Positions 1-6,449 of a stretch of DNA of 7,138 nucleotides are shown here, in pieces; the stretch's first letter is position 1, and every line of letters starts with the position of its first letter. The position numbers were made by a program, and so were the translations under genes. Origin of the DNA: an uncultured Eubacterium sp. GTDB lineage: Bacteria > Bacillota > Clostridia > Peptostreptococcales > Anaerovoracaceae. The notes beneath the pieces are model-generated. The model was not told where the DNA came from. It searched no databases and worked only from the letters and a program-made list of their open reading frames with translations. The stretch lies in contig UQNP01000093.1 in the NCBI GenBank assembly GCA_900542385.1, positions 1 through 7,138 on the forward strand. The letters are read 5' to 3'.

Positions 1-599
1 AATGGGCATTTATCAGTGACTATGCAAGACTGAAAATAGTATATGAGTATGGCGGTATTTATTTAGATACAGATGTAGAATTAATACGTCCTTTGGATGA
101 ACTTCTGAAATACAAAGCTTTTATGGGTTTTCAGGATTTAAAAGAGGTCGCTACAGGGCTGGGATTCGGTGCTGTCCGAAACCATAGTTTTATTAAGGAA
201 AACATGGAGTATTATGAAAATCTGCCGGAGGATTTTACTTCTGTCGCCTGTCCGAATATTACGACAAATTTACTTCGGGCTTACGGTCTGACAGATGATT
301 ATGGGGATATACAATATGTAGCAGATGTTACGATCTTTCCGATAGAGTTTTTTTGCCCGAAAAGCGAGCGGACAGGCTTGATCGAGAAAACGGAAAATAC
401 TTTTTCTATCCATCATTTTGACGCTTCATGGTTCAGTGAAGAGTGGAAAAAAGGGCAGAAAAAGCGCTGGAGAAGAGAAAAAATAAGATATATCCGGCAT
501 ATTCCAAATCGATGTTTAAGAAAATGGCTTGGAATGGAACGGTATAATAAATTAAAGAAAATATTCAAGAGACAGGTAAGTGACGATGAAAGAATGTAA
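1..599 (+). CDS. GT32-type sugar transferase, 5'-truncated by window edge
   Basis: This is the C-terminal part of a glycosyltransferase of the DXD-containing sugar-binding family (Gly_transf_sug, GT32-like) that usually adds a sugar to a lipid-linked oligosaccharide at the cytoplasmic membrane during capsule or exopolysaccharide synthesis. The frame is open from the first codon (W at 3-5) and reads WAFISDYARL, then GGIYLDTDVEL, with the DTD metal/nucleotide-sugar motif at 66-74. Later come GLGFGAVRN and SIHHFDASW, both matched in the next gene, followed by a Lys/Arg-rich tail likely to touch the membrane. About the first 65 residues of the family, including the IPKxIHYCWFG start, lie upstream of the window. 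The in-frame TTG at 93 is an internal Leu codon, not a start. The stop overlaps the next gene by 14 bases, so both are in one transcript. The family is clear; the sugar and linkage cannot be read. Confidence 0.88.
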   Translation, partial: WAFISDYARLKIVYEYGGIYLDTDVELIRPLDELLKYKAFMGFQDLKEVATGLGFGAVRNHSFIKENMEYYENLPEDFTSVACPNITTNLLRAYGLTDDYGDIQYVADVTIFPIEFFCPKSERTGLIEKTENTFSIHHFDASWFSEEWKKGQKKRWRREKIRYIRHIPNRCLRKWLGMERYNKLKKIFKRQVSDDERM

Positions 600-1380
600 T
601 GAAATACCGAAGGTTATACATTACTGTTGGTTTGGACGAAATCCGTTACCGGCTGCTGCTGAAAAATGTATAATGAGTTGGAGGGAAAAATGTCCGGAAT
701 ATACAATCGTAAAATGGACGGAAGATAATTTTGATTTATCTGAATGTCCGATTTATGTGCAGCAGGCATATAGGGCGAAAAAATGGGCTTTTGTTACGGA
801 TTACGCAAGGTTAAAAATAGTTTATGATAATGGTGGAATTTATCTGGATACCGACGTTGAATTATTGAAATCTCTTTCTCCATTATTAATTAATTCAGCT
901 TTTTTCGGATTTGAAGATGAAGCCTATGTAGCAACAGGTTTAGGTTTTGGCGCAGTGAAAGGTGCCCCGATTTTGATGGATTTAATGAAAGATTATGAGG
1001 GAATAAATTTTGTAAAGGATAACGGTGAATACGATCTGATGTCCTGTCCGGTAAGAAATCTGCATGTATTTCAGCGCTATGGATTAGTCCAGAATAATAA
1101 ACTGCAGACGCTTAAAGGCGGTATAGTGATTCTTCCGACAGACTTTCTTTGCCCGCTGGATACTAAAACAGGTCTGCTACATAAAACTAGAAACACAATT
1201 TCTATTCATCATTACAGTGCCACCTGGTGTGATGAGGCTACCCTGGAAGGAAGAAAAAAATGGAGAAGGAAAAATCGTTGGAAGTATTATCGACGATTCC
1301 CTATACGTTTGGTAAAAAAAATACTGAGTGAAAGTTTATATCAAAAGATAAGAAAAAAGATGATTGGCGAACATAAGTAG
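586..1380 (+). CDS. GT32-type capsular polysaccharide sugar transferase
   Basis: Complete 264-residue glycosyltransferase of the same family as its upstream neighbour. It begins with the diagnostic IPKVIHYCWFGRNPLP (residues 7-22), followed by the acceptor/donor core WAFVTDYARLKIVY (67-80), GGIYLDTDVEL with the DTD motif at 88-90, GLGFGAVKG (118-126), CPVRN (154-158) and ISIHHYSATW (205-214). The C-terminus (222-260) is rich in Lys, Arg and aromatic residues, typical of peripheral attachment to the inner membrane. I chose ATG 586 over GTG 580: the AGG at 574-576 is 9 bases from the ATG but only 3 from the GTG. It overlaps the preceding gene by 14 bases, which suggests translational coupling. 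The two adjacent genes align along their whole shared length and look like a diverged tandem duplication, presumably adding two different sugars of one repeat unit. Substrate is unknown. Confidence 0.9.
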   Translation: MKECNEIPKVIHYCWFGRNPLPAAAEKCIMSWREKCPEYTIVKWTEDNFDLSECPIYVQQAYRAKKWAFVTDYARLKIVYDNGGIYLDTDVELLKSLSPLLINSAFFGFEDEAYVATGLGFGAVKGAPILMDLMKDYEGINFVKDNGEYDLMSCPVRNLHVFQRYGLVQNNKLQTLKGGIVILPTDFLCPLDTKTGLLHKTRNTISIHHYSATWCDEATLEGRKKWRRKNRWKYYRRFPIRLVKKILSESLYQKIRKKMIGEHK

Positions 1381-1431
1381 AAAATAAGAAGGTTATCGAA
1401 AGATATATATTACTTGAGGATGTGATATAAT

Positions 1432-2283
1432 ATGCCGGAGATTAGTGTAATTGTTCCTGTTTATAAGGTTCAGCAATATTTACAACAATGCATTGACAGT
1501 ATTCTTGCTCAAACGTTTGAAGATTTTGATCTGATTTTAGTTGATGACGGAAGCCCGGATGATTGTGGAAGCATATGTGATAAATATGCAGAAATTGACA
1601 AAAGAATACACGTAATTCATCAACAAAACGGTGGACTCTCAGCGGCCAGAAACGCAGGAATTGACTGGAGCTATCAACATAGCAGCAGCAAATGGCTTAC
1701 GTTTATTGACAGTGATGACTGGGTAGAAATTCGATACCTGGAAGTATTATATAATGTTGCATTGAAATGTAATGTCGATGTGAGCATATGTACATATCAT
1801 AAAATAAGTACAAGAAATCAAGAGGATTTAGACGCGGGGCTAGATGAAAGTGGAACAAAATGGAAAACGGAAGATTTTTATGTTCGGTATCGTGAGAATG
1901 CTACAGTTGCATGGGGAAAACTTTATAATAAGCAGCTGTTTTCAACTTTTAGATATCCGACAGGGAAATTGCACGAAGATGAGTTTCTAACATATCAGAT
2001 TCTTTTCAGACGAGATAATATTGGGATTACAAAAGAAAAACTCTATTATTATTTTATAAATGAGAAGGGCATTATGCAATCTCAGAGTATTAATAAAAGA
2101 TTGGATGCTTTAGAAGCATTTAGACAACAGATAATTTATTTTGAAAATAATTATTTTGAAAAAACGATAGTCGAAAGGCTTAAGTCTCTGAAAAAAGAAA
2201 ATCTGCTGAGATCTTACCATCTCGAATATCTTCTCGCAGACAGAGCGATCACTGAAAAGGAATACGAATCTATAGCATCTTAA
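1432..2283 (+). CDS. GT2 family glycosyltransferase (EpsJ-like)
   Basis: A 283-residue inverting GT-A glycosyltransferase of family 2. The N-terminal nucleotide-binding strand is ISVIVPVYKV (4-13), followed by CIDSILAQTF, VDDGSPDDC (37-45), NGGLSAARNAGI (66-77), the metal-binding FIDSDDW (91-97) and an HEDEF motif (181-185) that supplies the likely catalytic base. There is no membrane segment; the enzyme is expected at the cytoplasmic face of the membrane, adding a sugar from a nucleotide donor to a lipid-linked glycan. The ribosome-binding site is unusually good: AGGATGTGAT at 1417-1426 matches nine of ten bases of AGGAGGTGAT, five bases before the ATG. It is separated by 51 bp from the GT32 gene and is probably co-transcribed. 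It is a little shorter than many EpsJ-like relatives (often 320-345 residues), so the C-terminal extension may be reduced. The transferred sugar cannot be predicted. Confidence 0.9.
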   Translation: MPEISVIVPVYKVQQYLQQCIDSILAQTFEDFDLILVDDGSPDDCGSICDKYAEIDKRIHVIHQQNGGLSAARNAGIDWSYQHSSSKWLTFIDSDDWVEIRYLEVLYNVALKCNVDVSICTYHKISTRNQEDLDAGLDESGTKWKTEDFYVRYRENATVAWGKLYNKQLFSTFRYPTGKLHEDEFLTYQILFRRDNIGITKEKLYYYFINEKGIMQSQSINKRLDALEAFRQQIIYFENNYFEKTIVERLKSLKKENLLRSYHLEYLLADRAITEKEYESIAS

Positions 2284-2293
2284 CGGAGAGAAT

Positions 2294-3103
2294 ATGATAG
2301 ACTTGAATGAAATAAAGAATACAGTAATAAATGATTTTTCAGATGAATATTTAAAAAAAATACCCTCTGACAGCATAGATATGATCATCACCAGTCCGCC
2401 GTACGATGACCTGAGAGACTACGAAGGGAAAATAAACTGGAACTTCGATGTCTTTAAAGTCATAGCAGAAGAAATGTATCGTATCATGAAAAAAGGCGGC
2501 GTCGCTGTATGGGTGGTTGGAGATAAGACGAAAAACGGGAATAAAACCTTGACGAGCTTCAGACAGGGGTTGTACTTTCAGGAGATCGGCTTTAACATGT
2601 ATGACGTTATAATATATGAAAAAAAGGGTACAGGACCGCCTCATCCAAACAGATATTTCAATGCCTTTGAATATATGTTCGTGCTGAGCAAAGGAAAGCC
2701 TAAGACTGTGAATCTCTTAAGAGACAAGAAAAACAACTGGGCAGGACACACTACCTATGGAGAAGTGACGAGAAGAGAAAAGGACGGCTCTCTGACGAAT
2801 AAGGGTAAAAAGACAGTGAACGAATACGGAGTAAGAACGAATATATGGGAATATTCCAATGGAAAGAAGTTTTCGACAAAAGATGAAATCGCATATAAGC
2901 ATCCTGCGATTTTCCCTGAGAAACTCGTTGAAGACCATATACTTTCCTGGAGCAACCCCGGAGATCTTATACTCGATCCTTTCGGAGGCAGCGGGACGAC
3001 AGGAAAAGTCGCAAAGAAACTGGATCGCGACTGGATACTCATTGAGGCGGTAAAAGATTACTGCATTATCGCTGAAAAGAGGATAGAAGGAACCGGCAAA
3101 TGA
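2294..3103 (+). CDS. Beta-class site-specific DNA methyltransferase (probable N4-cytosine)
   Basis: A 269-residue SAM-dependent DNA methyltransferase. Motif IV, TSPPY, is at 33-37 and motif I, LDPFGGSGTT, at 227-236; having the catalytic motif first and the SAM site last is the permuted beta-class order. Other landmarks are the MKKGG turn (65-69), IGFNMYDVIIYEK (98-110), FEYMFVLSK (125-133) and HPAIFPEKLVEDHI (203-216), which leads into the SAM site. The variable stretch around 134-195 (rich in Lys and Asn) is the likely target-recognition region. TSPPY, rather than D/N-PPY, is characteristic of N4-cytosine enzymes, but some adenine enzymes also carry it, so the base is inferred. The start is supported by GGAG at 2285-2288. 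It lies 10 bp after the GT2 gene and overlaps the next methyltransferase by 4 bp. An A8 run at codons 20-23 is a potential slippage site. No endonuclease gene is visible nearby. Confidence 0.9.
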   Translation: MIDLNEIKNTVINDFSDEYLKKIPSDSIDMIITSPPYDDLRDYEGKINWNFDVFKVIAEEMYRIMKKGGVAVWVVGDKTKNGNKTLTSFRQGLYFQEIGFNMYDVIIYEKKGTGPPHPNRYFNAFEYMFVLSKGKPKTVNLLRDKKNNWAGHTTYGEVTRREKDGSLTNKGKKTVNEYGVRTNIWEYSNGKKFSTKDEIAYKHPAIFPEKLVEDHILSWSNPGDLILDPFGGSGTTGKVAKKLDRDWILIEAVKDYCIIAEKRIEGTGK

Positions 3104-4497
3104 TACAGACGATTATATCAAAAGAAAATTACGATAAAACTATAATACTTCTAAAAGAAAAATACGAGGTCCTCGATGAAACAGGATGCTTTTTCGCAGT
3201 TACATCCACAGAATACGATCGATACGGTAATGTGATCCATGACTTTTTCGATGTGATCTCGGAAGCTGTAGAAACAGGATATACATATGTAAACACAATC
3301 GTTTATCCCGGCGGAAATGTAGATAATGCCTCATTTCGCGACAATGTCAAATACATCGTATGGCTCTGTAAGAACAGGGAAAATATGACGTTTGATAAGG
3401 ATGCCATCCGTGAGAAACATATCTGGAAAGACGTGGAATGGGGAAAGAGAGAAAAAAACTACAATCCTAAAGGCAAGGACCCGGGGAATGTTTGGATACC
3501 TACACTCGATGACGGCAAAGCGCATATCACAAAACACATATTGCTGTCGGAGAGTGAAATATTTGCCAGACTCATTTCCATGAGCGGATGCGGAGAGGAC
3601 TATGAAATCTTCAAAACCGATACTGCGAATAAGAATACTGTGTGTGAAAGCGGCATTGAAAGGGATACAGCAAATACATCCAAGTGCTGCAAACAATGTG
3701 ACGTAAAGGCAGATAACGTTTCAGGCAGGATCGTATTCGGGACATCAGAGAAGATGGATATGATAGAGGACGGATGTATAAGCGCTGCGGTCACATCACC
3801 TCCGTACTGGAATCTGAAAGATTATTTCAAAAAAGGGCAGATAGGACAGGAATCCTATGATGAATATCTCTCAAGGATGAAGACAGTCTGGAGAGAATGT
3901 TACAGAAAGCTGAAGAACGACGGCAGCTTGTGGATAAATATCAATATACGCGTTCGAAACGGGCATGTGATACTCATACCGAAAGATTTTATAAAAATGT
4001 GCCGCGAAATAGGTTTCTTTTATAAAGGAATATTCATATGGCACAAATCCTCAGGCATACCGACAGGGGATAAAAATATCGTTGACAGGCACGAGTATGT
4101 GCTTGTGTTTTCAAAGAAGGAAAACCTTATAATAGATACTGAAATTCAGAAGAGCTTTAAAGATTATAAGAACGAAGATATCTGCGGAGGAGCTTTCTGG
4201 AATATAAACCGCAAAGCGGGAAGCGTAGGCAAAAAGTATATACACCCCGCTATATATCCCAACGATCTTGTAAAGAGAATAATTTTAATGACAACCAAGG
4301 CAGAAGAGACTGTCCTCGATCCATTCCTCGGCAGCGGGACGTCACTCATATCGTCGCTGCAGTGCGGCAGGAACTTTGTGGGATATGAATACAACGAAGG
4401 ATTTGAAGAACTGATGAGATCCCGCTTCGACAGGGAACTTGACGGCAGAGAAGTGATTTTTTACAATACGGAAGGTCAAGCAGGTGCTTTAAGGTAA
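3100..4497 (+). CDS. DNA methyltransferase with N-terminal degenerate methyltransferase half
   Basis: A 465-residue protein in two parts. Residues 205-440 form a normal beta-class methyltransferase: TSPPY at 232-236, LKNDGSLWIN at 271-280, FIWHKSSG at 312-319, HEYVLVFSK at 331-339, HPAIYP at 382-387 and LDPFLGSGT at 406-414. Residues 9-159 repeat the middle of this domain in the same order: ENYDKTIILL (9-18), LDETGCFFAV (25-34), TGYTYVNTIVY (59-69), VKYIVWLCK (83-91), NYNPKGKDPGNVW (120-132) and HILLSESEIFARLI (146-159), but with neither PPY nor the Gly-rich SAM loop. This half is therefore probably non-catalytic, perhaps serving DNA binding or as a built-in dimer partner. The linker has five cysteines (164, 182, 196, 197, 200). 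The ATG lies within ATGA shared with the previous stop, with AAGGA 8 bases upstream. The two enzymes may modify opposite strands of one asymmetric site. N4-cytosine specificity is inferred from TSPPY. Confidence 0.88.
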   Translation: MIQTIISKENYDKTIILLKEKYEVLDETGCFFAVTSTEYDRYGNVIHDFFDVISEAVETGYTYVNTIVYPGGNVDNASFRDNVKYIVWLCKNRENMTFDKDAIREKHIWKDVEWGKREKNYNPKGKDPGNVWIPTLDDGKAHITKHILLSESEIFARLISMSGCGEDYEIFKTDTANKNTVCESGIERDTANTSKCCKQCDVKADNVSGRIVFGTSEKMDMIEDGCISAAVTSPPYWNLKDYFKKGQIGQESYDEYLSRMKTVWRECYRKLKNDGSLWININIRVRNGHVILIPKDFIKMCREIGFFYKGIFIWHKSSGIPTGDKNIVDRHEYVLVFSKKENLIIDTEIQKSFKDYKNEDICGGAFWNINRKAGSVGKKYIHPAIYPNDLVKRIILMTTKAEETVLDPFLGSGTSLISSLQCGRNFVGYEYNEGFEELMRSRFDRELDGREVIFYNTEGQAGALR

Positions 4498-4580
4498 AAA
4501 AAAGAATCGCAGGCAATCTCGGTGCATTGCTTTATGGAACAGTGATATTCTTAAAGAGCAGAAAGAAAACTGAGAGTTAA
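4488..4580 (+). other. Start-less reading frame resembling a membrane-protein C-terminus (possible gene remnant)
   Basis: After the methyltransferase stop, the frame of 4488 stays open to a TAA at 4578-4580. It reads KVKKR, then a hydrophobic stretch IAGNLGALLYGTVIFL, then KSRKKTES. A 16-residue apolar segment flanked by basic residues looks like a terminal membrane helix. There is no ATG, GTG or TTG in the frame before the hydrophobic part, and the frame closes upstream at 4440-4442, so it is not a complete gene. It could be the tail of a gene lost when the methyltransferases arrived, or chance. Confidence 0.25.
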
Positions 4581-4604
4581 ACTTTTTATTTTATAGAGCT
4601 TCTG

Positions 4605-4629
4605 TATGATATAATTAAGCTATATCATA
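4605..4629. repeat. Perfect 9-bp inverted repeat over the -10 and start site (candidate operator)
   Basis: TATGATATA (4605-4613) is exactly complementary to TATATCATA (4621-4629) across a 7-bp spacer (ATTAAGC). The left arm overlaps the -10 hexamer and the right arm covers the predicted start site, the usual position for a repressor site. The arms have one G/C pair each, so an RNA hairpin would be weak and a protein-binding role is more likely. The Crp/Fnr-type regulator encoded in the same operon is a possible binder, but this is inference, and the AT-rich context raises the odds of chance. Confidence 0.45.
4607..4615 (+). promoter_or_regulatory. Extended -10 promoter of the SseB-macro/Crp operon
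   Basis: TGATATAAT matches the extended -10 consensus TGnTATAAT exactly. There is no good TTGACA -35 at 16-18 bp upstream, only T-rich sequence (4583-4594), which fits an extended -10 promoter that does not need a strong -35. Transcription would start near 4622, leaving a leader of roughly 45 bases before the ATG at 4666. The promoter sits inside an inverted repeat, so it is probably controlled by a DNA-binding protein. Confidence 0.6.
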
Positions 4630-4665
4630 TATTAAAAACTAAGGATAACAGCAAGGAGAAGATTT

Positions 4666-5706
4666 ATGAACGATAAATATGCACATGCGCTCGAACACGC
4701 TTTAGCTAATTGGTATTACTGCGGTGACAATGCGCCGACAGAGCCGGTATTCAACGCCCTGAGCCAGGGAATGAAAAACGGTATGCAGCTTCTCGTTCCT
4801 ATAGAAATACCGGAAGCAATACTCAAACAGCTTGCAGAGGCAGGCGATTTGAGCGAGGGAATGACATTTTCTTTAAGGGAAGATGTTGGAATAAGCTTTA
4901 AACATATACCTGCTGATGAACATGGTCATTATCTCATACCTCTGTTCACAAGTGAAGAGCAGCTCAGCATGGGAGATGCGTATTCGTCTATAAATCAGTC
5001 CTTTGACGTGCTGCTGAAATCGCTGGATAAATGGCCTGACTGCCTCGGCTTTGTAATAAATCCTTATTCCAACAAGATACTGATAAATGAAGGTATAAGG
5101 GATAAAATAGCCGATTTTAAAGCCAAATCTCATGTTGCTTTTGTCAGAGGAAGCGTTCTGGATATGAATGTCAGCGCAATAGTGAATTCTGCGCACAGAA
5201 CGCTGCTCGGAGGAAAGGAAGTAGATGAAATACTTCTGTCAGAAGGCGTGGAGCTTGCAGAAGCATTTCTCGTTGGCGGAGGACTCAACGGCGCCATTCA
5301 TGAAGCCGCAGGCATAGCATTGTTCAACGAATGCAGAGAACTTGGCGGCTGCCAAGAAGGCGGCGCAAAGATAACCAATGCTTATGATATAACCAATGCA
5401 GACTATATAATACATGTTGTGGGACCTGTTTACGACGGAGAAGAAACAGAAGAACGCGATAGAGAAATACTTGCATCATGTTATCGCAGTGCTCTCGATC
5501 TTGCCCTCGAAAACGACTGCGACAGTGTGGCATTCCCTTGTATTTCCGCAGGTGCCAACGGTTATCCTATAGGAAAGGCAGCATACGTAGCGCTTGTAGA
5601 AGTAATCGAATGGTTTGAAGCCCATCCTGAAACTGTTATGAATGTATATCTTTGCAGTTTCACAGACAATGAGTACAGGAACTATCTCAATATGATAAAG
5701 AGGTAA
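4666..5706 (+). CDS. SseB N-terminal domain-macro domain fusion protein
   Basis: A 346-residue soluble protein. Residues about 5-145 resemble the SseB N-terminal domain (for example YLIPLFTSEEQL at 89-100). Residues about 155-344 are a macro domain, a fold that binds or hydrolyses ADP-ribose: AIVNSAHRTLLGG (171-183), GGGLNGAIHEAAG (204-216), EC-(x5)-C-x-GGAKITNAY (222-240), IIHVVGP (248-254), SCYRSALDLA (271-280) and FPCISAGANGYP (290-301). Two things are odd. About 20 residues (184-203) are inserted between LLGG and the Gly-rich GGG loop, which are normally contiguous. The usual NAAN motif reads NSAH (174-177), replacing the Asn important for hydrolysis in several macro enzymes. It may therefore bind ADP-ribose-like ligands without ordinary hydrolase activity, or act on another substrate. 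AAGGAGAA (4653-4660) supports the start. It is the first gene of an operon with the Crp/Fnr-type gene, 25 bp downstream. Confidence 0.88.
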   Translation: MNDKYAHALEHALANWYYCGDNAPTEPVFNALSQGMKNGMQLLVPIEIPEAILKQLAEAGDLSEGMTFSLREDVGISFKHIPADEHGHYLIPLFTSEEQLSMGDAYSSINQSFDVLLKSLDKWPDCLGFVINPYSNKILINEGIRDKIADFKAKSHVAFVRGSVLDMNVSAIVNSAHRTLLGGKEVDEILLSEGVELAEAFLVGGGLNGAIHEAAGIALFNECRELGGCQEGGAKITNAYDITNADYIIHVVGPVYDGEETEERDREILASCYRSALDLALENDCDSVAFPCISAGANGYPIGKAAYVALVEVIEWFEAHPETVMNVYLCSFTDNEYRNYLNMIKR

Positions 5707-5731
5707 AAGCTGCTTGCTGTGAGGTGACATT

Positions 5732-6433
5732 ATGCAGATACCGGAGATGGATATTTTAAAAGAAAATTTGCTTTTTAAGACAATGCCCCCAAAGGATATA
5801 GAGGAGATCGTAAATACGATGGAGCCTCATATACGTTATTTCGAAAAAGATCAGGTCATAGCACGCGATGGGGAATATCTTGATTGTATGGCTGTGATCT
5901 TATCCGGTAAAGTATATCTGTCACATATAGATTCGTCGGGCAACAGCAATCTTATGGAAGTCCTTATGCCGGGAGATATTGCGGGTATGCTCAACGCAGT
6001 GGGAAAGTACAGGCTTCATATATCTGCGACAGCTAAAGAAAAAACTAAAATACTTTTTCTAAACGTGGACTCACTGCTTCGCGAAAATATATTGACAGCA
6101 CCGCTTCAGATACGATTCCTTCAGAATCTTACAATAGCTCTTGCACAAAAATCCCACAGGCTTGCAGTGAAGCTGGAAGACAGTATAAGAAGATCGACAA
6201 GAGATAAACTTCAGGACTATCTTTCTTCACAGTATCACAAAGCAGAAAGCAGGACTTTTTCAATACCATTAAACAGACAGGAACTGGCCGACTTTCTTTT
6301 CGTCGACAGGAGCGCCATGTCAAACGAGCTTTGTAAAATGCGCGATGAAGGTCTTTTAAAATTTGATAAAAGCAAATTTGAACTCCTCATAAAAATGCCT
6401 ATTGGCGATGAGGAAGACGATCCGAATGATTAA
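5732..6433 (+). CDS. Crp/Fnr-family transcriptional regulator
   Basis: A 233-residue cytoplasmic regulator. Residues about 14-115 form the cyclic-nucleotide-binding-type beta barrel (LLFKTMPPKDIEEI at the start; VILSGKVYLS at 55-64; EVLMPGDIAGM at 76-86). A long dimerisation helix follows (about 118-150), then a winged helix-turn-helix at about 153-222 with IPLNRQELADFLFVDRSAMS (178-197) as the DNA-reading part. The Arg-containing phosphate-binding cassette of true cAMP receptors is not evident, and there is no cysteine cluster of the FNR iron-sulfur type (only C52 and C201), so the effector is unknown. The C-terminus is a short acidic tail (GDEEDDPND). The ribosome-binding site GAGGTGA at 5721-5727 is well placed. 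It lies 25 bp after the SseB-macro gene and ends before a terminator, so the two form an operon; autoregulation is plausible. Confidence 0.92.
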   Translation: MQIPEMDILKENLLFKTMPPKDIEEIVNTMEPHIRYFEKDQVIARDGEYLDCMAVILSGKVYLSHIDSSGNSNLMEVLMPGDIAGMLNAVGKYRLHISATAKEKTKILFLNVDSLLRENILTAPLQIRFLQNLTIALAQKSHRLAVKLEDSIRRSTRDKLQDYLSSQYHKAESRTFSIPLNRQELADFLFVDRSAMSNELCKMRDEGLLKFDKSKFELLIKMPIGDEEDDPND

Positions 6434-6449
6434 TACCGCAAATAAATTA

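Noticed and set aside
1426..1431. TATAAT as a -10 promoter before the GT2 gene
   Set aside because: It abuts the ATG at 1432, so transcription would begin inside the gene; it is also part of the spacer after a strong ribosome-binding site.
2110..3042. Several minus-strand frames opposite the methyltransferase genes
   Set aside because: They are antisense shadows without recognisable domains, lying entirely across two well-supported genes.
4496..4503. Programmed frameshift on the A8 run joining the methyltransferase to the downstream membrane-like frame
   Set aside because: The TAA stop (4495-4497) is reached before the ribosome crosses most of the A run, so slippage there would come too late.
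4513..4530. Terminator after the second methyltransferase
   Set aside because: GCAAT/ATTGC is only a 5-bp stem with an 8-base loop and is followed by just three T residues.
4666..5706. DarG-like antitoxin of a DarT/DarG DNA ADP-ribosylation system
   Set aside because: The macro domain is C-terminal to an SseB-type domain and no DarT-like toxin gene is adjacent; the partner is a Crp/Fnr-type regulator.
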